From: Lacrimispora amygdalina
GTDB taxonomy: Bacteria > Bacillota > Clostridia > Lachnospirales > Lachnospiraceae
Direction: 5' to 3'
Assembly (NCBI RefSeq): GCF_900205965.1
Contig: NZ_OAOF01000025.1
Location: 1 to 56,054, forward strand
DNA length: 56,054 bases
A program made the translations under genes and the position numbers. This document shows, piece after piece, positions 47,900 through 55,690 of the stretch. Under the pieces are notes generated by a model. It was given only the letters and a program-made list of their open reading frames with translations. It searched no databases and was not told where the DNA came from. The number at the start of each line of letters is the position of its first letter. Position 1 is the stretch's first letter.

Positions 47900-48529
47900 T
47901 TACTTAGTTTCTTCTGAGAAACAAACCCATAGTTTCTCTGCTATTGGAATAATCCTTTCAGAATATTTAGATGAGGTAATTGGTCTACAACGATTATATT
48001 CGTCGTAGTAGCAACCACAAAATTTTCCACCCTTTTGCAAATAGACTATTCTTCCCTTAGCTTCAATTACATCCTCATAGTGCTGAAACATATTTTCATA
48101 CGTTCCAAAAGCATTTTTACTTTTATTAAGAAAATACCTATTAAAAAAATCCGAACACAACTTACTCTTAGAGTAATATCTTGGTAAGTAATATTCGTCA
48201 AAATGTTTCCTCACCATTGAAATATACTTATCCTTCGTAATAAAGCTATAATAATAAGCTGCATTAATTAGTAGTGATACAATCCATCCAAAATCTTTAT
48301 CCCCTCCTGGATTACATAATTTCTCAGGACTAAAATTAATATTATCGCACTCTAATATATAACTCCCTTTTCCTGAAAGCATCCGACTAACATCATCAAA
48401 TGATATATTTAGCTTTCTACGCTGCTTGTTATAAGTATCTATGATTGTTATATTTGCAATCACTCTATTTACCTCTGTGTTTCCAACACCATATTCAGTT
48501 ACTAGTTTACAACCTATTATTTTTTTCAT
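47900..48529 (-). CDS. Unknown protein divergent from the XRE regulator, between the palindromic arrays
   Basis: 209 residues with no signal peptide, membrane helix or motif I recognise. It contains many aromatic residues and several cysteines (Cys7, Cys61, Cys72, KFCGCYYDEYNRCRP). The start has AGGAGG 9 nt upstream. It is transcribed away from the XRE gene across a 115-bp promoter region, where the minus strand shows TATAAT. Its 3' end faces the left palindromic array. The tandem of regulator, unknown gene and arrays looks like a self-contained module. Confidence 0.6.
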   Translation of the reverse strand: MKKIIGCKLVTEYGVGNTEVNRVIANITIIDTYNKQRRKLNISFDDVSRMLSGKGSYILECDNINFSPEKLCNPGGDKDFGWIVSLLINAAYYYSFITKDKYISMVRKHFDEYYLPRYYSKSKLCSDFFNRYFLNKSKNAFGTYENMFQHYEDVIEAKGRIVYLQKGGKFCGCYYDEYNRCRPITSSKYSERIIPIAEKLWVCFSEETK

Positions 48530-48644
48530 TTTATTACTACCTCCTACTTGTGTTTTAATGATTTTTATTATAATCTAAATTATAGTAAAGCGAAATTAAC
48601 CTATTCTAACCAGAATACACATCCGTAAAGCAAAGGAGTTAAAT
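48530..48644. promoter_or_regulatory. Divergent promoter region
   Basis: It contains overlapping TATAAT/TATAGT-type boxes (ATTATAATCTAAATTATAGT at 48572-48591) near-symmetrically arranged between the two divergent starts, and strong ribosome sites on both sides. It is a likely site of control by the XRE protein. Confidence 0.45.
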
Positions 48645-49508
48645 ATGCTTAACTATTTAGATGAACAATTAACAAGCAAGGAAATGCATATAAATATTGC
48701 AAAGCGTCTTCATTCCGAGCGTAAAAAATCTGGATTTACATTAGACACATTAGCAGAGAAAACCGGTTACACAAAGCCTACCGTTCAAAGCTGGGAAAAG
48801 GGATGGAAGGATGGAACTGGCTTAAATAATATTCCAAGTCTAGTTCAACTACTCGACCTTGCTAGCGTCTACAACTGCACTCCAGAATATCTCCTATGCG
48901 AATATGATCAAAAAAGCAAGCAACTCACAGATGTAAGTTTTGAAACTGGACTGCTTCCAGAAAGTATAAAGTTAATACACGCTCCATTTGCTGCGCTGCT
49001 TGAACAACCTATGGACCAACATGGCTACTATCATATAATGTATCAGTTCTTAAATCATTTAATTAAAAATTGCTATCCTCTAGACAGTGCATTATACAAT
49101 CGAATAATTGTCGAAAACATACATCGTCGGTTTGATGCATCCGAATATAAATCGGACATTATTGAAGGCTTTAATGCTGTATCAATTACGCGTAATGTCG
49201 AATTTGCAATTATGTCTAACAGGCTTTCACCAGAAGGTGCTATCATCCAATATACACAAGCAATGAAAGCGTACTATATGAATAAAGGATTTAATGATAA
49301 AAAGATATCTAACATATTAAATGACTTTCGTGAAAACTATATAGCAGTATCTCCCGAAGGAAAAAAGCAAGCTAACTTTACACTAACTTCATGCTTCATG
49401 GACTTAGTAACCTCATTTCTTGATTCCTATCCGGCTAATGTTGATTCTTACAAAGATTTTGTAGATACCACTAGAGAGGCTCATATTGATAAACTTGATA
49501 TCAAATGA
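48645..49508 (+). CDS. XRE-family helix-turn-helix regulator with long C-terminal domain
   Basis: 287 residues. Residues about 18-75 form an HTH_3/Cro-CI domain (IAKRLHSERKKSGFTLDTLAEKTGYTKPTVQSWEKGW ... IPSLVQLLDLASVYNCTPEYLL). The remaining 200 residues are helical and not recognised; they may bind a ligand or partner. GCAAAGGAG lies 6 nt before the ATG. It is divergent from the unknown gene at 47900 and followed directly by the right palindromic array. The simplest inference is that it represses the divergent promoter and may also bind the 18-bp palindromes. Confidence 0.8.
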   Translation: MLNYLDEQLTSKEMHINIAKRLHSERKKSGFTLDTLAEKTGYTKPTVQSWEKGWKDGTGLNNIPSLVQLLDLASVYNCTPEYLLCEYDQKSKQLTDVSFETGLLPESIKLIHAPFAALLEQPMDQHGYYHIMYQFLNHLIKNCYPLDSALYNRIIVENIHRRFDASEYKSDIIEGFNAVSITRNVEFAIMSNRLSPEGAIIQYTQAMKAYYMNKGFNDKKISNILNDFRENYIAVSPEGKKQANFTLTSCFMDLVTSFLDSYPANVDSYKDFVDTTREAHIDKLDIK

Positions 49509-49605
49509 TTTCTGGTAGATTATTCGTAACTGTTCTGATAAAAAAAGACCCCACCAAAACGATTGATAAACAAGTATTCCTTATTCTTTTGTCTAAATTC
49601 TCGTT

Positions 49606-50232
49606 TGCCAATCGCCCCCCTGGTTCCCGGCTTTGGCCTACTAACCAGAACCAGTTCCGGTTTTATTTTTCTGGCACCTGGCTACCAACGCTGAACCGCC
49701 GACCGGAATCAGTTCTGGTTTTTATCTCTCTGGAACCTGGCTACCGACTCCGATCTACCAACCGGAACCAGTTCCTGTTTTATTTTTCTGGCACCTGGCT
49801 ATCAGCTCTGAGCCGCCGACCGGAACCAATTCTGGTTTTTATCTTTCTGGCACCTGGTTACCGGCTCCACTCTACCAACCGGAACCAGTTCCTGTTTTAT
49901 TTTTCTGGCACCTAGCTACCAGCTCTGAACCGCCGACCGGAATCAGTTCTGGTTTTTATCTTTCTGGAATCTGGCTACCGGCTCCGATCTACCAACCGGA
50001 ACCAGTTCCTGTTTTATTTTTCTGGCACCTGGCTACCAACTTTGAGCCGTCGACCGGAACCAGTTCTGGTTTTTATCTTTCTGGCACCTGGCTACCGGCT
50101 CCGATCTACCAACCGGAACCAGTTCCTGTTTTATTTTTCTGGCACCTGGCTATCGGCTCCGATCTACCAACCGGAACCAGTTCCGGTTTTATCTTAATGG
50201 CACCTGGCTTCCGGCTCTGTCTGCCGACTGGA
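49606..50232 (+). repeat. Right palindromic array: ten units alternating 58 and 59 bp, plus a decayed eleventh
   Basis: Palindrome positions (CGGA) are 49646, 49704, 49763, 49821, 49880, 49938, 49997, 50055, 50114 and 50172. Units alternate between two types (ACCGGAACCAGTTCTGGT and ACCGGAACCAGTTCCTGT versions), so the array grew by duplication of a 117-bp dimer. Partner segments (GGCACCTGGCTACCGGCTC) match the left array. A decayed half-site is at 50226-50232. Same orientation as the left array. Confidence 0.92.
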
Positions 50233-50713
50233 TTTTGATTATCGACCCTTAACTTCCAGTTTTAGAATCAGCATATTCCAAAAAAAGAAGGGTTCCCCTT
50301 CTCTCGGTCAATCCGTGTATCTTTAATACTAGTATGTAAAAGGCCTTCTCTGCGCTTTGGGCGACCACTTCCCCATAATCCGGATCCATTCGTAGCCCAT
50401 GCCTTATCCAAATTTTCAGTTAAATACATTGATAGGCTCTTAATCTATTTGTCCAGGATCCGAGTTCCTGAAGGCGTACTAAAAAAGTACTGGTTTTTCA
50501 GACGGAGAGCTGAGGGGTTGGTGCTTTCCTTGTGTAAAAATAGCGGTGGGAATCTATTTGTCCTTTGGGAAGGACTTAAGGGTAAAAAAAGTACTGTCTT
50601 TGACGGCTGTGAGCGTCGGGGACAGTACCTTTTGTATCTTATGGAAAAGTTATTTTTAAATTCTAACTCAAGTATATACATAATGTGAAGCCGCATTAGA
50701 ATCGAGAAATTGT
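50233..50713. other. Gene-free region with two hairpins
   Basis: No convincing gene. GAAGGG/CCCTTC at 50289-50303, preceded on the plus strand by an A run, works as a minus-strand terminator. A minus-strand stretch at 50270-50430 is open and protein-like (WATNGSGLWGSGRPKRREGLLHTS) but has no start and looks like a gene remnant. A long hairpin lies at 50587-50633 (listed separately). Confidence 0.4.
50587..50633. repeat. Long imperfect hairpin, REP-like
   Basis: AAAAGTACTGTC (from 50587), inner stem GACG/CGTC with loop GCTGTGAG, then GACAGTAC and CTTTT. It resembles palindromic elements of the GGGGACAGTACC type associated with REP-type transposases in Firmicutes. No transposase is present. 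It may act as terminator for the ATPase gene transcript. Confidence 0.5.
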
Positions 50714-52873
50714 TTAGGTATTACTTAGTTCTTGTATTTCCTTATTCACAAACTTTGTAGCTAATTTAATAAAGTTTTGTGGAACTACATTGAATTTTCT
50801 GAAATCCAAACAGTACATATAATCATTTTCTATATGATATGACTCATCAATAAACTTTCTCAATGGATCATTTTCTCTGCGTAAAGTTTTCCTGATACAA
50901 GAATCAATTTCAGAATATAGACGTAAAACCATCATTTTATAAAATGGATTATTAACTTCAGCATACAATTTCAATATTTCTTCACGACTAAATTTCACTA
51001 ATTCATCTTCATATATAAAATAACCGACTTTGTCACTCAAGTAATTTTCACCACTGATTTTATCCCTATCGCTCATAGGATCTTTTCCAGCATTATCATA
51101 AGTTGGGAAGCTTCGTCCATGTATTAAACTTGAGATGATGTTATATGCCATACAATTTTCCCTAGGTTCTTTTACTGTACTTTCTATATATTTTCTCACA
51201 AAAGAAATCCTAAGTTGCTTTGGTAAATAATTATCCGAATATACCTCTTTTAGCAGGATTGCTATTGGGTATAAATCTTGTCCCTTTATGATGGGTTCTT
51301 CATTTAGGTCTCCATCCATATTATATAGATAACTTGCGTTTGCTTCGATTTTATTTCCAACTTGTATATAGTCAATTACAGGTTCAAAATCATGGGTTAA
51401 TAGCAATACAGTTTTGTTATAAAAACTATTACCACCTACACCAGTCTTAAATAATCTATTCATAATAGCGTACTTCTTATTTGAATCAAATGATGAAATA
51501 GGATCATCCAAAACGATTAAGTCCGCTTTACTATATATTGCGTCAAACATAAACAGCAACAAAGCTAATGCATGTTTTTCCCCCCAGCTAAGATTATTAT
51601 TTGGATCTTTCAGTTCATGTTTTCCATCAGGGTCTTTTTTACTACATAATACTGCTTTTGCTTCACCGTGCTGCTCCATTGTAATATAGAAGTAATATGG
51701 ATATCCTGCTTGCTCAAGAAATTCGTTGACATCTTCTTTCTGCGTTTCTATTTGTTTAGCCAATAATTTATTATAATCTGCTACTTGTTTTTTTAACTCA
51801 ATTATCATATCTAGCAGTTCTGTTATCTGTTCATTGATGTTTCTTATTATTACATCTACTATATTTGTTTCGAAATATCCAATAGTCGATATATTTAATT
51901 TCATTCTTTCAATCTCATTTTTAAATGAATTTAAATTAGATGTGTCAATTGAATACCCACTAAAATGAGAGATTCTATCTAATTTATTGTTTATATAAGA
52001 AACCTGGTTTCCAAGTGCTTGCAATTCCACTTCTAAGTCTTCTTTGTTAGCTTGATCTTCAAATAAAGACATTAATTTTTTTACTTTATCCTCGTTTACA
52101 TATTCCGATATAGAATCGAAACATTTTTTTAAATCATCGACAAATTTAATTGCATCCTTATCAAATTTTTCTTTGAATATTTTTGAGTATTCTTTTTTTT
52201 GCGGTGTATCTATTTGAGCACAAAATGGGCATTTTCCATGTTCAGAATACTCTTCAATTCCCTCATATTTCCATGCAGCCCATTTCACCTTGTTTTCATC
52301 ATTAAAGAATGGCTCAAATTCTTTCAATGCTTCTGGGGGTTTTGCAAATGATGTCTTAGAGCTATCTAAAATCTGCTTTATTCCTACTTTACGCAAATCG
52401 AGTCTTTGGTCAGTCGTCATCATTATTTGACTTGAAATCTTATCTATTGCCTGTTTTAATCTACTAACACCATCTTGCTCAACTGCCATTTTTTTTATTT
52501 TTTCAAATTTTAAATCAATATTGTTTTTTACCTTGTCGTATTCGTCGGTTCTAATAAATATTTCAAATGCATCTTTTACTAAGTCTGTTTTTTGAAAAAC
52601 TGACTTAGCTATGTAATCGTTGTTAAAAACCTTAACATTACTATATGGTATATCTGATATAAAGGGTTTGTCTTTAGTCTTTTTTATTTTAACTTCAAAA
52701 GGGATTAATGAATCGAATTTACCATTACAACTTTTTAAATCGATAGCTTTGGCCATTGTTGATTTTCCTGTTCCATTAAAAGCGTATTTAATATTGAGTT
52801 CTTTTTCCATAATAGTAATTCTTGCTTTCTCTATATTATTGCACTTTTTTATCTCTATAATTGTTTCCTGCAT
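50714..52873 (-). CDS. PrrC/RloC-like AAA_13 ATPase, candidate anticodon nuclease
   Basis: 719 residues from the ATG at 52873 (AAGGGG 6 nt upstream; the ATG at 52888 has none). An ABC-type ATPase is split by a coiled-coil region: Walker A AFNGTGKST near residue 35, a CPFC zinc-type knuckle near 225, signature LSWGEKHALALLLF near 435 and Walker B LIVLDDPISSFDS near 465, ending in LLTHDFEP. The DDPISSFD motif and AAA_13 layout are those of PrrC and RloC, ATPases that restrain tRNA anticodon nucleases. Past the ATPase, FVRKYIES and SSLIHGRS provide an Arg-x3-Glu and a downstream His, the residue types of the PrrC nuclease triad. Likely phage defence, solitary here with no restriction genes alongside. 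An ATPase without nuclease is the alternative. Confidence 0.7.
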   Translation of the reverse strand: MQETIIEIKKCNNIEKARITIMEKELNIKYAFNGTGKSTMAKAIDLKSCNGKFDSLIPFEVKIKKTKDKPFISDIPYSNVKVFNNDYIAKSVFQKTDLVKDAFEIFIRTDEYDKVKNNIDLKFEKIKKMAVEQDGVSRLKQAIDKISSQIMMTTDQRLDLRKVGIKQILDSSKTSFAKPPEALKEFEPFFNDENKVKWAAWKYEGIEEYSEHGKCPFCAQIDTPQKKEYSKIFKEKFDKDAIKFVDDLKKCFDSISEYVNEDKVKKLMSLFEDQANKEDLEVELQALGNQVSYINNKLDRISHFSGYSIDTSNLNSFKNEIERMKLNISTIGYFETNIVDVIIRNINEQITELLDMIIELKKQVADYNKLLAKQIETQKEDVNEFLEQAGYPYYFYITMEQHGEAKAVLCSKKDPDGKHELKDPNNNLSWGEKHALALLLFMFDAIYSKADLIVLDDPISSFDSNKKYAIMNRLFKTGVGGNSFYNKTVLLLTHDFEPVIDYIQVGNKIEANASYLYNMDGDLNEEPIIKGQDLYPIAILLKEVYSDNYLPKQLRISFVRKYIESTVKEPRENCMAYNIISSLIHGRSFPTYDNAGKDPMSDRDKISGENYLSDKVGYFIYEDELVKFSREEILKLYAEVNNPFYKMMVLRLYSEIDSCIRKTLRRENDPLRKFIDESYHIENDYMYCLDFRKFNVVPQNFIKLATKFVNKEIQELSNT

Positions 52874-53021
52874 TATTGCCCCTTTCATAATAAATGGTCA
52901 TACTTCTTTCAACTTCCCGTTTTTCTATTATATTAGATTCATAATGTTACGCTATAAAAAATAAATAATTCAAATAATTTAATTATATTACAAATGGTAA
53001 ATTTTACAAGTTAAAAAAGTG

Positions 53022-53084
53022 TATCTCAACCAAGTTCCCGGTCAGAGAAGCTCCGGCCGATCGGGAAGGTTGATTGAGATATTT
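53022..53084. terminator. Bidirectional terminator after the integrase remnant
   Basis: TATCTCAA ... GTTCCCG ... CGGGAA ... TTGAGATA form a long stem with a GC-rich interior. A T-rich stretch follows on each side (TTTTATTTTATC on plus, ACTTTTTTAAC on minus). It would end the minus-strand integrase transcript. Confidence 0.7.
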
Positions 53085-53087
53085 TAT

Positions 53088-53266
53088 TTTATCTGCCGGA
53101 AGAAAATATCATATAGTTTATACACATTTGCAGCCATCATGCGATACTGGTTAGCCATTTTCACATAATCCCTTGTAGTAATGTAATTACTATGACCGAG
53201 CATATCACGAAGAAATTCCAGGTTTCCACCGCCGACTAGATAGGAGAGAGCAAACGTATGTAATAA
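53088..53266 (-). pseudogene. 3' fragment of a tyrosine integrase
   Basis: The minus strand encodes HTFALSYLVGGGNLEFLRDMLGHSN, YITTRDYVKMANQYRMM and ends at TAA (53088). This is the C-terminal part of an integrase with the LGHS histidine and the YITTRDYV tyrosine region. The catalytic arginine region and everything upstream are missing; frame and similarity break at about 53266. It is a different protein from the short recombinase at 42256. It is a remnant of an earlier integration module or a deletion junction. Confidence 0.75.
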
Positions 53267-53417
53267 TCATGGTGTTGTTTTTAGGGTTTTGATCTTGACA
53301 AGTTTGTTTTGACATGATATTTTTAGAAATAGGCCATTTTTTTATGGTCTTTTTGTATTTGACTTTTTTAATCCTAGTTATAAATTTTAAACTTATTTTT
53401 GAATAAATCAAAAGGTA

Positions 53418-53446
53418 TTGACTACTTCATGCCCGTATTATATAAT
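53418..53446 (+). promoter_or_regulatory. Strong sigma-A promoter pointing rightward, just inside the right inverted repeat
   Basis: TTGACT (53418-53423), 17 nt, TATAAT (53441-53446); the start is expected near 53453. The only thing downstream in this orientation is the 3' end of the oppositely transcribed replication gene, so it makes antisense RNA here. If the segment between the two 24-bp repeats inverted, it would point into the SSB/tra operon. Confidence 0.75.
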
Positions 53447-53458
53447 TAAGGGGCATTA

Positions 53459-53482
53459 CAATGTGACAAAATAAGCATTTTG
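53459..53482 (-). repeat. Right copy of the 24-bp inverted repeat (IRR)
   Basis: Exact reverse complement of 42195-42218. Its core GACAAAAT-AAGC-ATTTTGTC is a perfect 8-bp-arm palindrome around an asymmetric 4-bp centre. It lies 12 bp downstream of the promoter at 53418. Confidence 0.8.
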
Positions 53483-53564
53483 TCTTTCTATCGTTCTCCT
53501 TTCAAAAATTATTATATATTAGTTATTTTCGATTAACAACTACATTACATATCTTTTTGTTTGT

Positions 53565-53579
53565 CCAACTAAAAGTTGG
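53565..53579. terminator. Small hairpin at the end of the replication gene
   Basis: CCAACT, AAA, AGTTGG. It lies 26 bp past the rep stop. The minus-strand continuation (ACAAACAAAAAG) is not U-rich, so it is a weak terminator or RNA end-stabiliser. Confidence 0.35.
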
Positions 53580-53604
53580 TCAAATCCTTTAAATACCGAT
53601 ATCT

Positions 53605-55188
53605 TTATAAAAGTTTCATCTGTTCAAGCACTAATGAATCGTAATCAGTTTCTCGCTGCGGAAAACTCTGAAAAGCATTTAGAGGTTTTGGTGGTCTTTT
53701 TTTTGTATCCAGAGTAATGTCCCATTGCGTGGTACCTATAATTCTTGCATAAACAGATTGAACCCAGCCCTGAGGATAAGATATTGGTTCTTTATTTTTT
53801 TCATAAAGCTCAACAATTCGATTTATTGTTTTCGCAAAACTATTTTCTTCAATCGCTCTTATAGTCTTTGACTCTAAATATTCATATGGTCGTTCCAGCC
53901 CTTTGCTCTTCACTCCTTGATTAAAAATAAACAGTTCACTAATATACTCTATCACCATTCGTTCCGGATCAGATAGACACTGCTTGTTCATTGAAGATTT
54001 TATGTATTCCTCAAATACCTCAACAACATCTTCATCTGTTTTACTGGTTAATTTCAGAATTAACAATTTATTTATGTCTTTAGTAGTAGTGGTATTATAA
54101 ATACTAGAAATATTATTATTATGGTAGTGTCCCCGTTTTGACCCCATGGTTCCATTTTGTGTGTCCCCAATTTGACCCCCTGGCTCATTTTGTGTGTCCC
54201 CAATTTGACCCCCTGGCTCATTTTGCGTGTCCCCAATTTGACCCCCTGGCTCATTTTGCGTGTCCCTATTTTGACCCCATAGCTCATTTTGCGTGTCCCC
54301 AATTTGACCCCTTGGTTCTGTTTGTCTATCCTCAGTTACAGACTCATCCTGCTCTTTCAGAGGAATAGCTGATACACTTGTCCATGTTGTGGGTGTCAAT
54401 ATTACTTCATATCTGCCACCTGCAACACGACCAAATTTGTCTCGTACATGAGAATATTTTACTAATTCCAACGCACTTAATTTGGCAATAGACCTTTTAT
54501 ATGTTTTTTCACTTATTCCAAGATGTACAAGTATTTCATCACGTGCGGGCATTCTAGTATTTCCTGCCCCCATAAATGATACAATATAACCATATATCAC
54601 TTTTTCGGTACAGGATATGGCTCTGCTTTTCATAACTCTATAACTAAGCATCCCGGAGCCGCCAGAAAGAAGTCCATCCACGACTATCGTATCACCAGAT
54701 AATTTATCATCAATCATATATCGTTTAGGATTAAGATTCAAATGATAAATATTGTGTTCAAATTTATTAGCTGTTGCTTTTTCTTTGCTAATGTGTATGT
54801 AATTTTGCTCTGTTAAATTCTCCATGGCAGCATAGTATTTATCCTTACCTATGCCCAAGTCATACAATATTTGTGCACGGGTAGGATATACACTATAATT
54901 ACCTCCAGTTAACGAGCAAAAGTATAAATATACTGCTTTTGCAGCTATTGACAGCTCAGTATCTTGCGTTAAAAATTTAGGAGCAAAGCCATAGCCTGAT
55001 GCATATATCGAATGTTCCTCAAATTTTATAATGTCTGTTTGTGTTCTCATAACGTCCCACCCACTTATCTCTGTTTTTTCATGTGCGGTTATTACATCTC
55101 CAGCCATTGCGACTGCACCTTTATAATAATACAGTCCAAGGCTGATCCGAGACTTGATTGTCATCTGCAGACCAATCCGGTCGGACAT
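53605..55188 (-). CDS. Replication initiator-like protein with two winged-helix regions
   Basis: 527 residues in the longest form. The core from about residue 50 (DIIKFEEHSIYASGYGFAPKFLTQDTELSIAAKAVYLYFCSLTGG) is typical of replication proteins of Clostridial and Firmicute plasmids and ICEs, followed by helix-turn-helix text (PTRAQILYDLGIGKDKYYAAMENL and MPARDEILVHLGISEKTYKRSIAKL). Residues about 291-350 are an 11-residue tandem repeat hinge. The C-terminal half is helical and DnaD-like in feel. The start is uncertain: ATG 55188 (AGGA), ATG 55107 (AAAGGTG 8 nt upstream) or ATG 55050, nearest to where family similarity begins. Its presence indicates autonomous or post-transfer replication. An antisense promoter faces its 3' end. 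Confidence 0.75.
   Translation of the reverse strand: MSDRIGLQMTIKSRISLGLYYYKGAVAMAGDVITAHEKTEISGWDVMRTQTDIIKFEEHSIYASGYGFAPKFLTQDTELSIAAKAVYLYFCSLTGGNYSVYPTRAQILYDLGIGKDKYYAAMENLTEQNYIHISKEKATANKFEHNIYHLNLNPKRYMIDDKLSGDTIVVDGLLSGGSGMLSYRVMKSRAISCTEKVIYGYIVSFMGAGNTRMPARDEILVHLGISEKTYKRSIAKLSALELVKYSHVRDKFGRVAGGRYEVILTPTTWTSVSAIPLKEQDESVTEDRQTEPRGQIGDTQNELWGQNRDTQNEPGGQIGDTQNEPGGQIGDTQNEPGGQIGDTQNGTMGSKRGHYHNNNISSIYNTTTTKDINKLLILKLTSKTDEDVVEVFEEYIKSSMNKQCLSDPERMVIEYISELFIFNQGVKSKGLERPYEYLESKTIRAIEENSFAKTINRIVELYEKNKEPISYPQGWVQSVYARIIGTTQWDITLDTKKRPPKPLNAFQSFPQRETDYDSLVLEQMKLL
54140..54312 (-). repeat. 33-bp tandem repeat in the rep gene (11-residue QIGDTQNEPGG units)
   Basis: Five to six copies, some identical at DNA level (plus strand CCCAATTTGACCCCCTGGCT plus 13 bases). 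In frame, likely a flexible hinge whose length can vary, or a DNA site for self-recognition as in some replication genes that carry iterons inside the coding region. Confidence 0.85.
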
Positions 55189-55217
55189 CTAATCCTGGCT
55201 AATATAAGTTTGTCAGT

Positions 55218-55613
55218 TTATTCAACCATAAGTAACATATAATCCGCATTATACCATTCTAATTTATCTATATATTTTAAAAATGCTTTACAGCCATATG
55301 GCTCTTTAGCATGAAATTTGTTATATCCAAAATCCACCCAACGAGTAAATGCATTATGAATAGCGTTTGCTCTGGCTTTTACATAATCACATTCATTTTC
55401 ATGTGATTTATGATACATAAGAGGGAATAAATGATAAGTTACATGAGTGCCATAACCAAACATTCCCTGTCTATCTTCGTAAGAACTTCCTTCTGATAGC
55501 AAACTATACATATCTATATCAATGCTATCGGATTGAAGTAACAAAAAGCCTAATTCACTTTCTAATAATGCTTTTACTGTTGTATCTAGATCTACTTCTG
55601 ATGTTTTATACAT
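55218..55613 (-). CDS. Hypothetical protein upstream of rep
   Basis: 131 residues, soluble, mildly acidic, no recognised family. AAAGGAG lies 5 nt before the ATG. It is rich in Tyr, His and aromatic residues (GYGTHVTYHLFPLMYHKSHENECDYVKARANAIHNAF). It ends 29 bp before the rep frame and is probably cotranscribed with it. It could be a copy-control or maintenance factor by context only. Confidence 0.6.
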   Translation of the reverse strand: MYKTSEVDLDTTVKALLESELGFLLLQSDSIDIDMYSLLSEGSSYEDRQGMFGYGTHVTYHLFPLMYHKSHENECDYVKARANAIHNAFTRWVDFGYNKFHAKEPYGCKAFLKYIDKLEWYNADYMLLMVE

Positions 55614-55690
55614 ACTTTCTCCTTTACAAAATCCTATAAAATCTCTTATATATACGTAACTACGGCAAGTTTCAGTTTAGTTGTGTTCGG

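Noticed and set aside
49505..49915. 136-residue plus-strand reading frame
   Set aside because: After the first 45 residues it is only the right array translated, and has no ribosome site; its frame persistence is noted as a finding but it is not called as a gene.
47281..50232. CRISPR array
   Set aside because: The segments between the palindromes are nearly the same in every unit, so they are not spacers, and no cas gene is present.
50445..50696. Short frames on both strands around the long hairpin
   Set aside because: They are mirror images created by the palindrome and lack ribosome sites.
53205..53411. 68-residue minus-strand frame
   Set aside because: Overlaps the integrase remnant in the wrong frame and is mostly low-complexity lysine/isoleucine.
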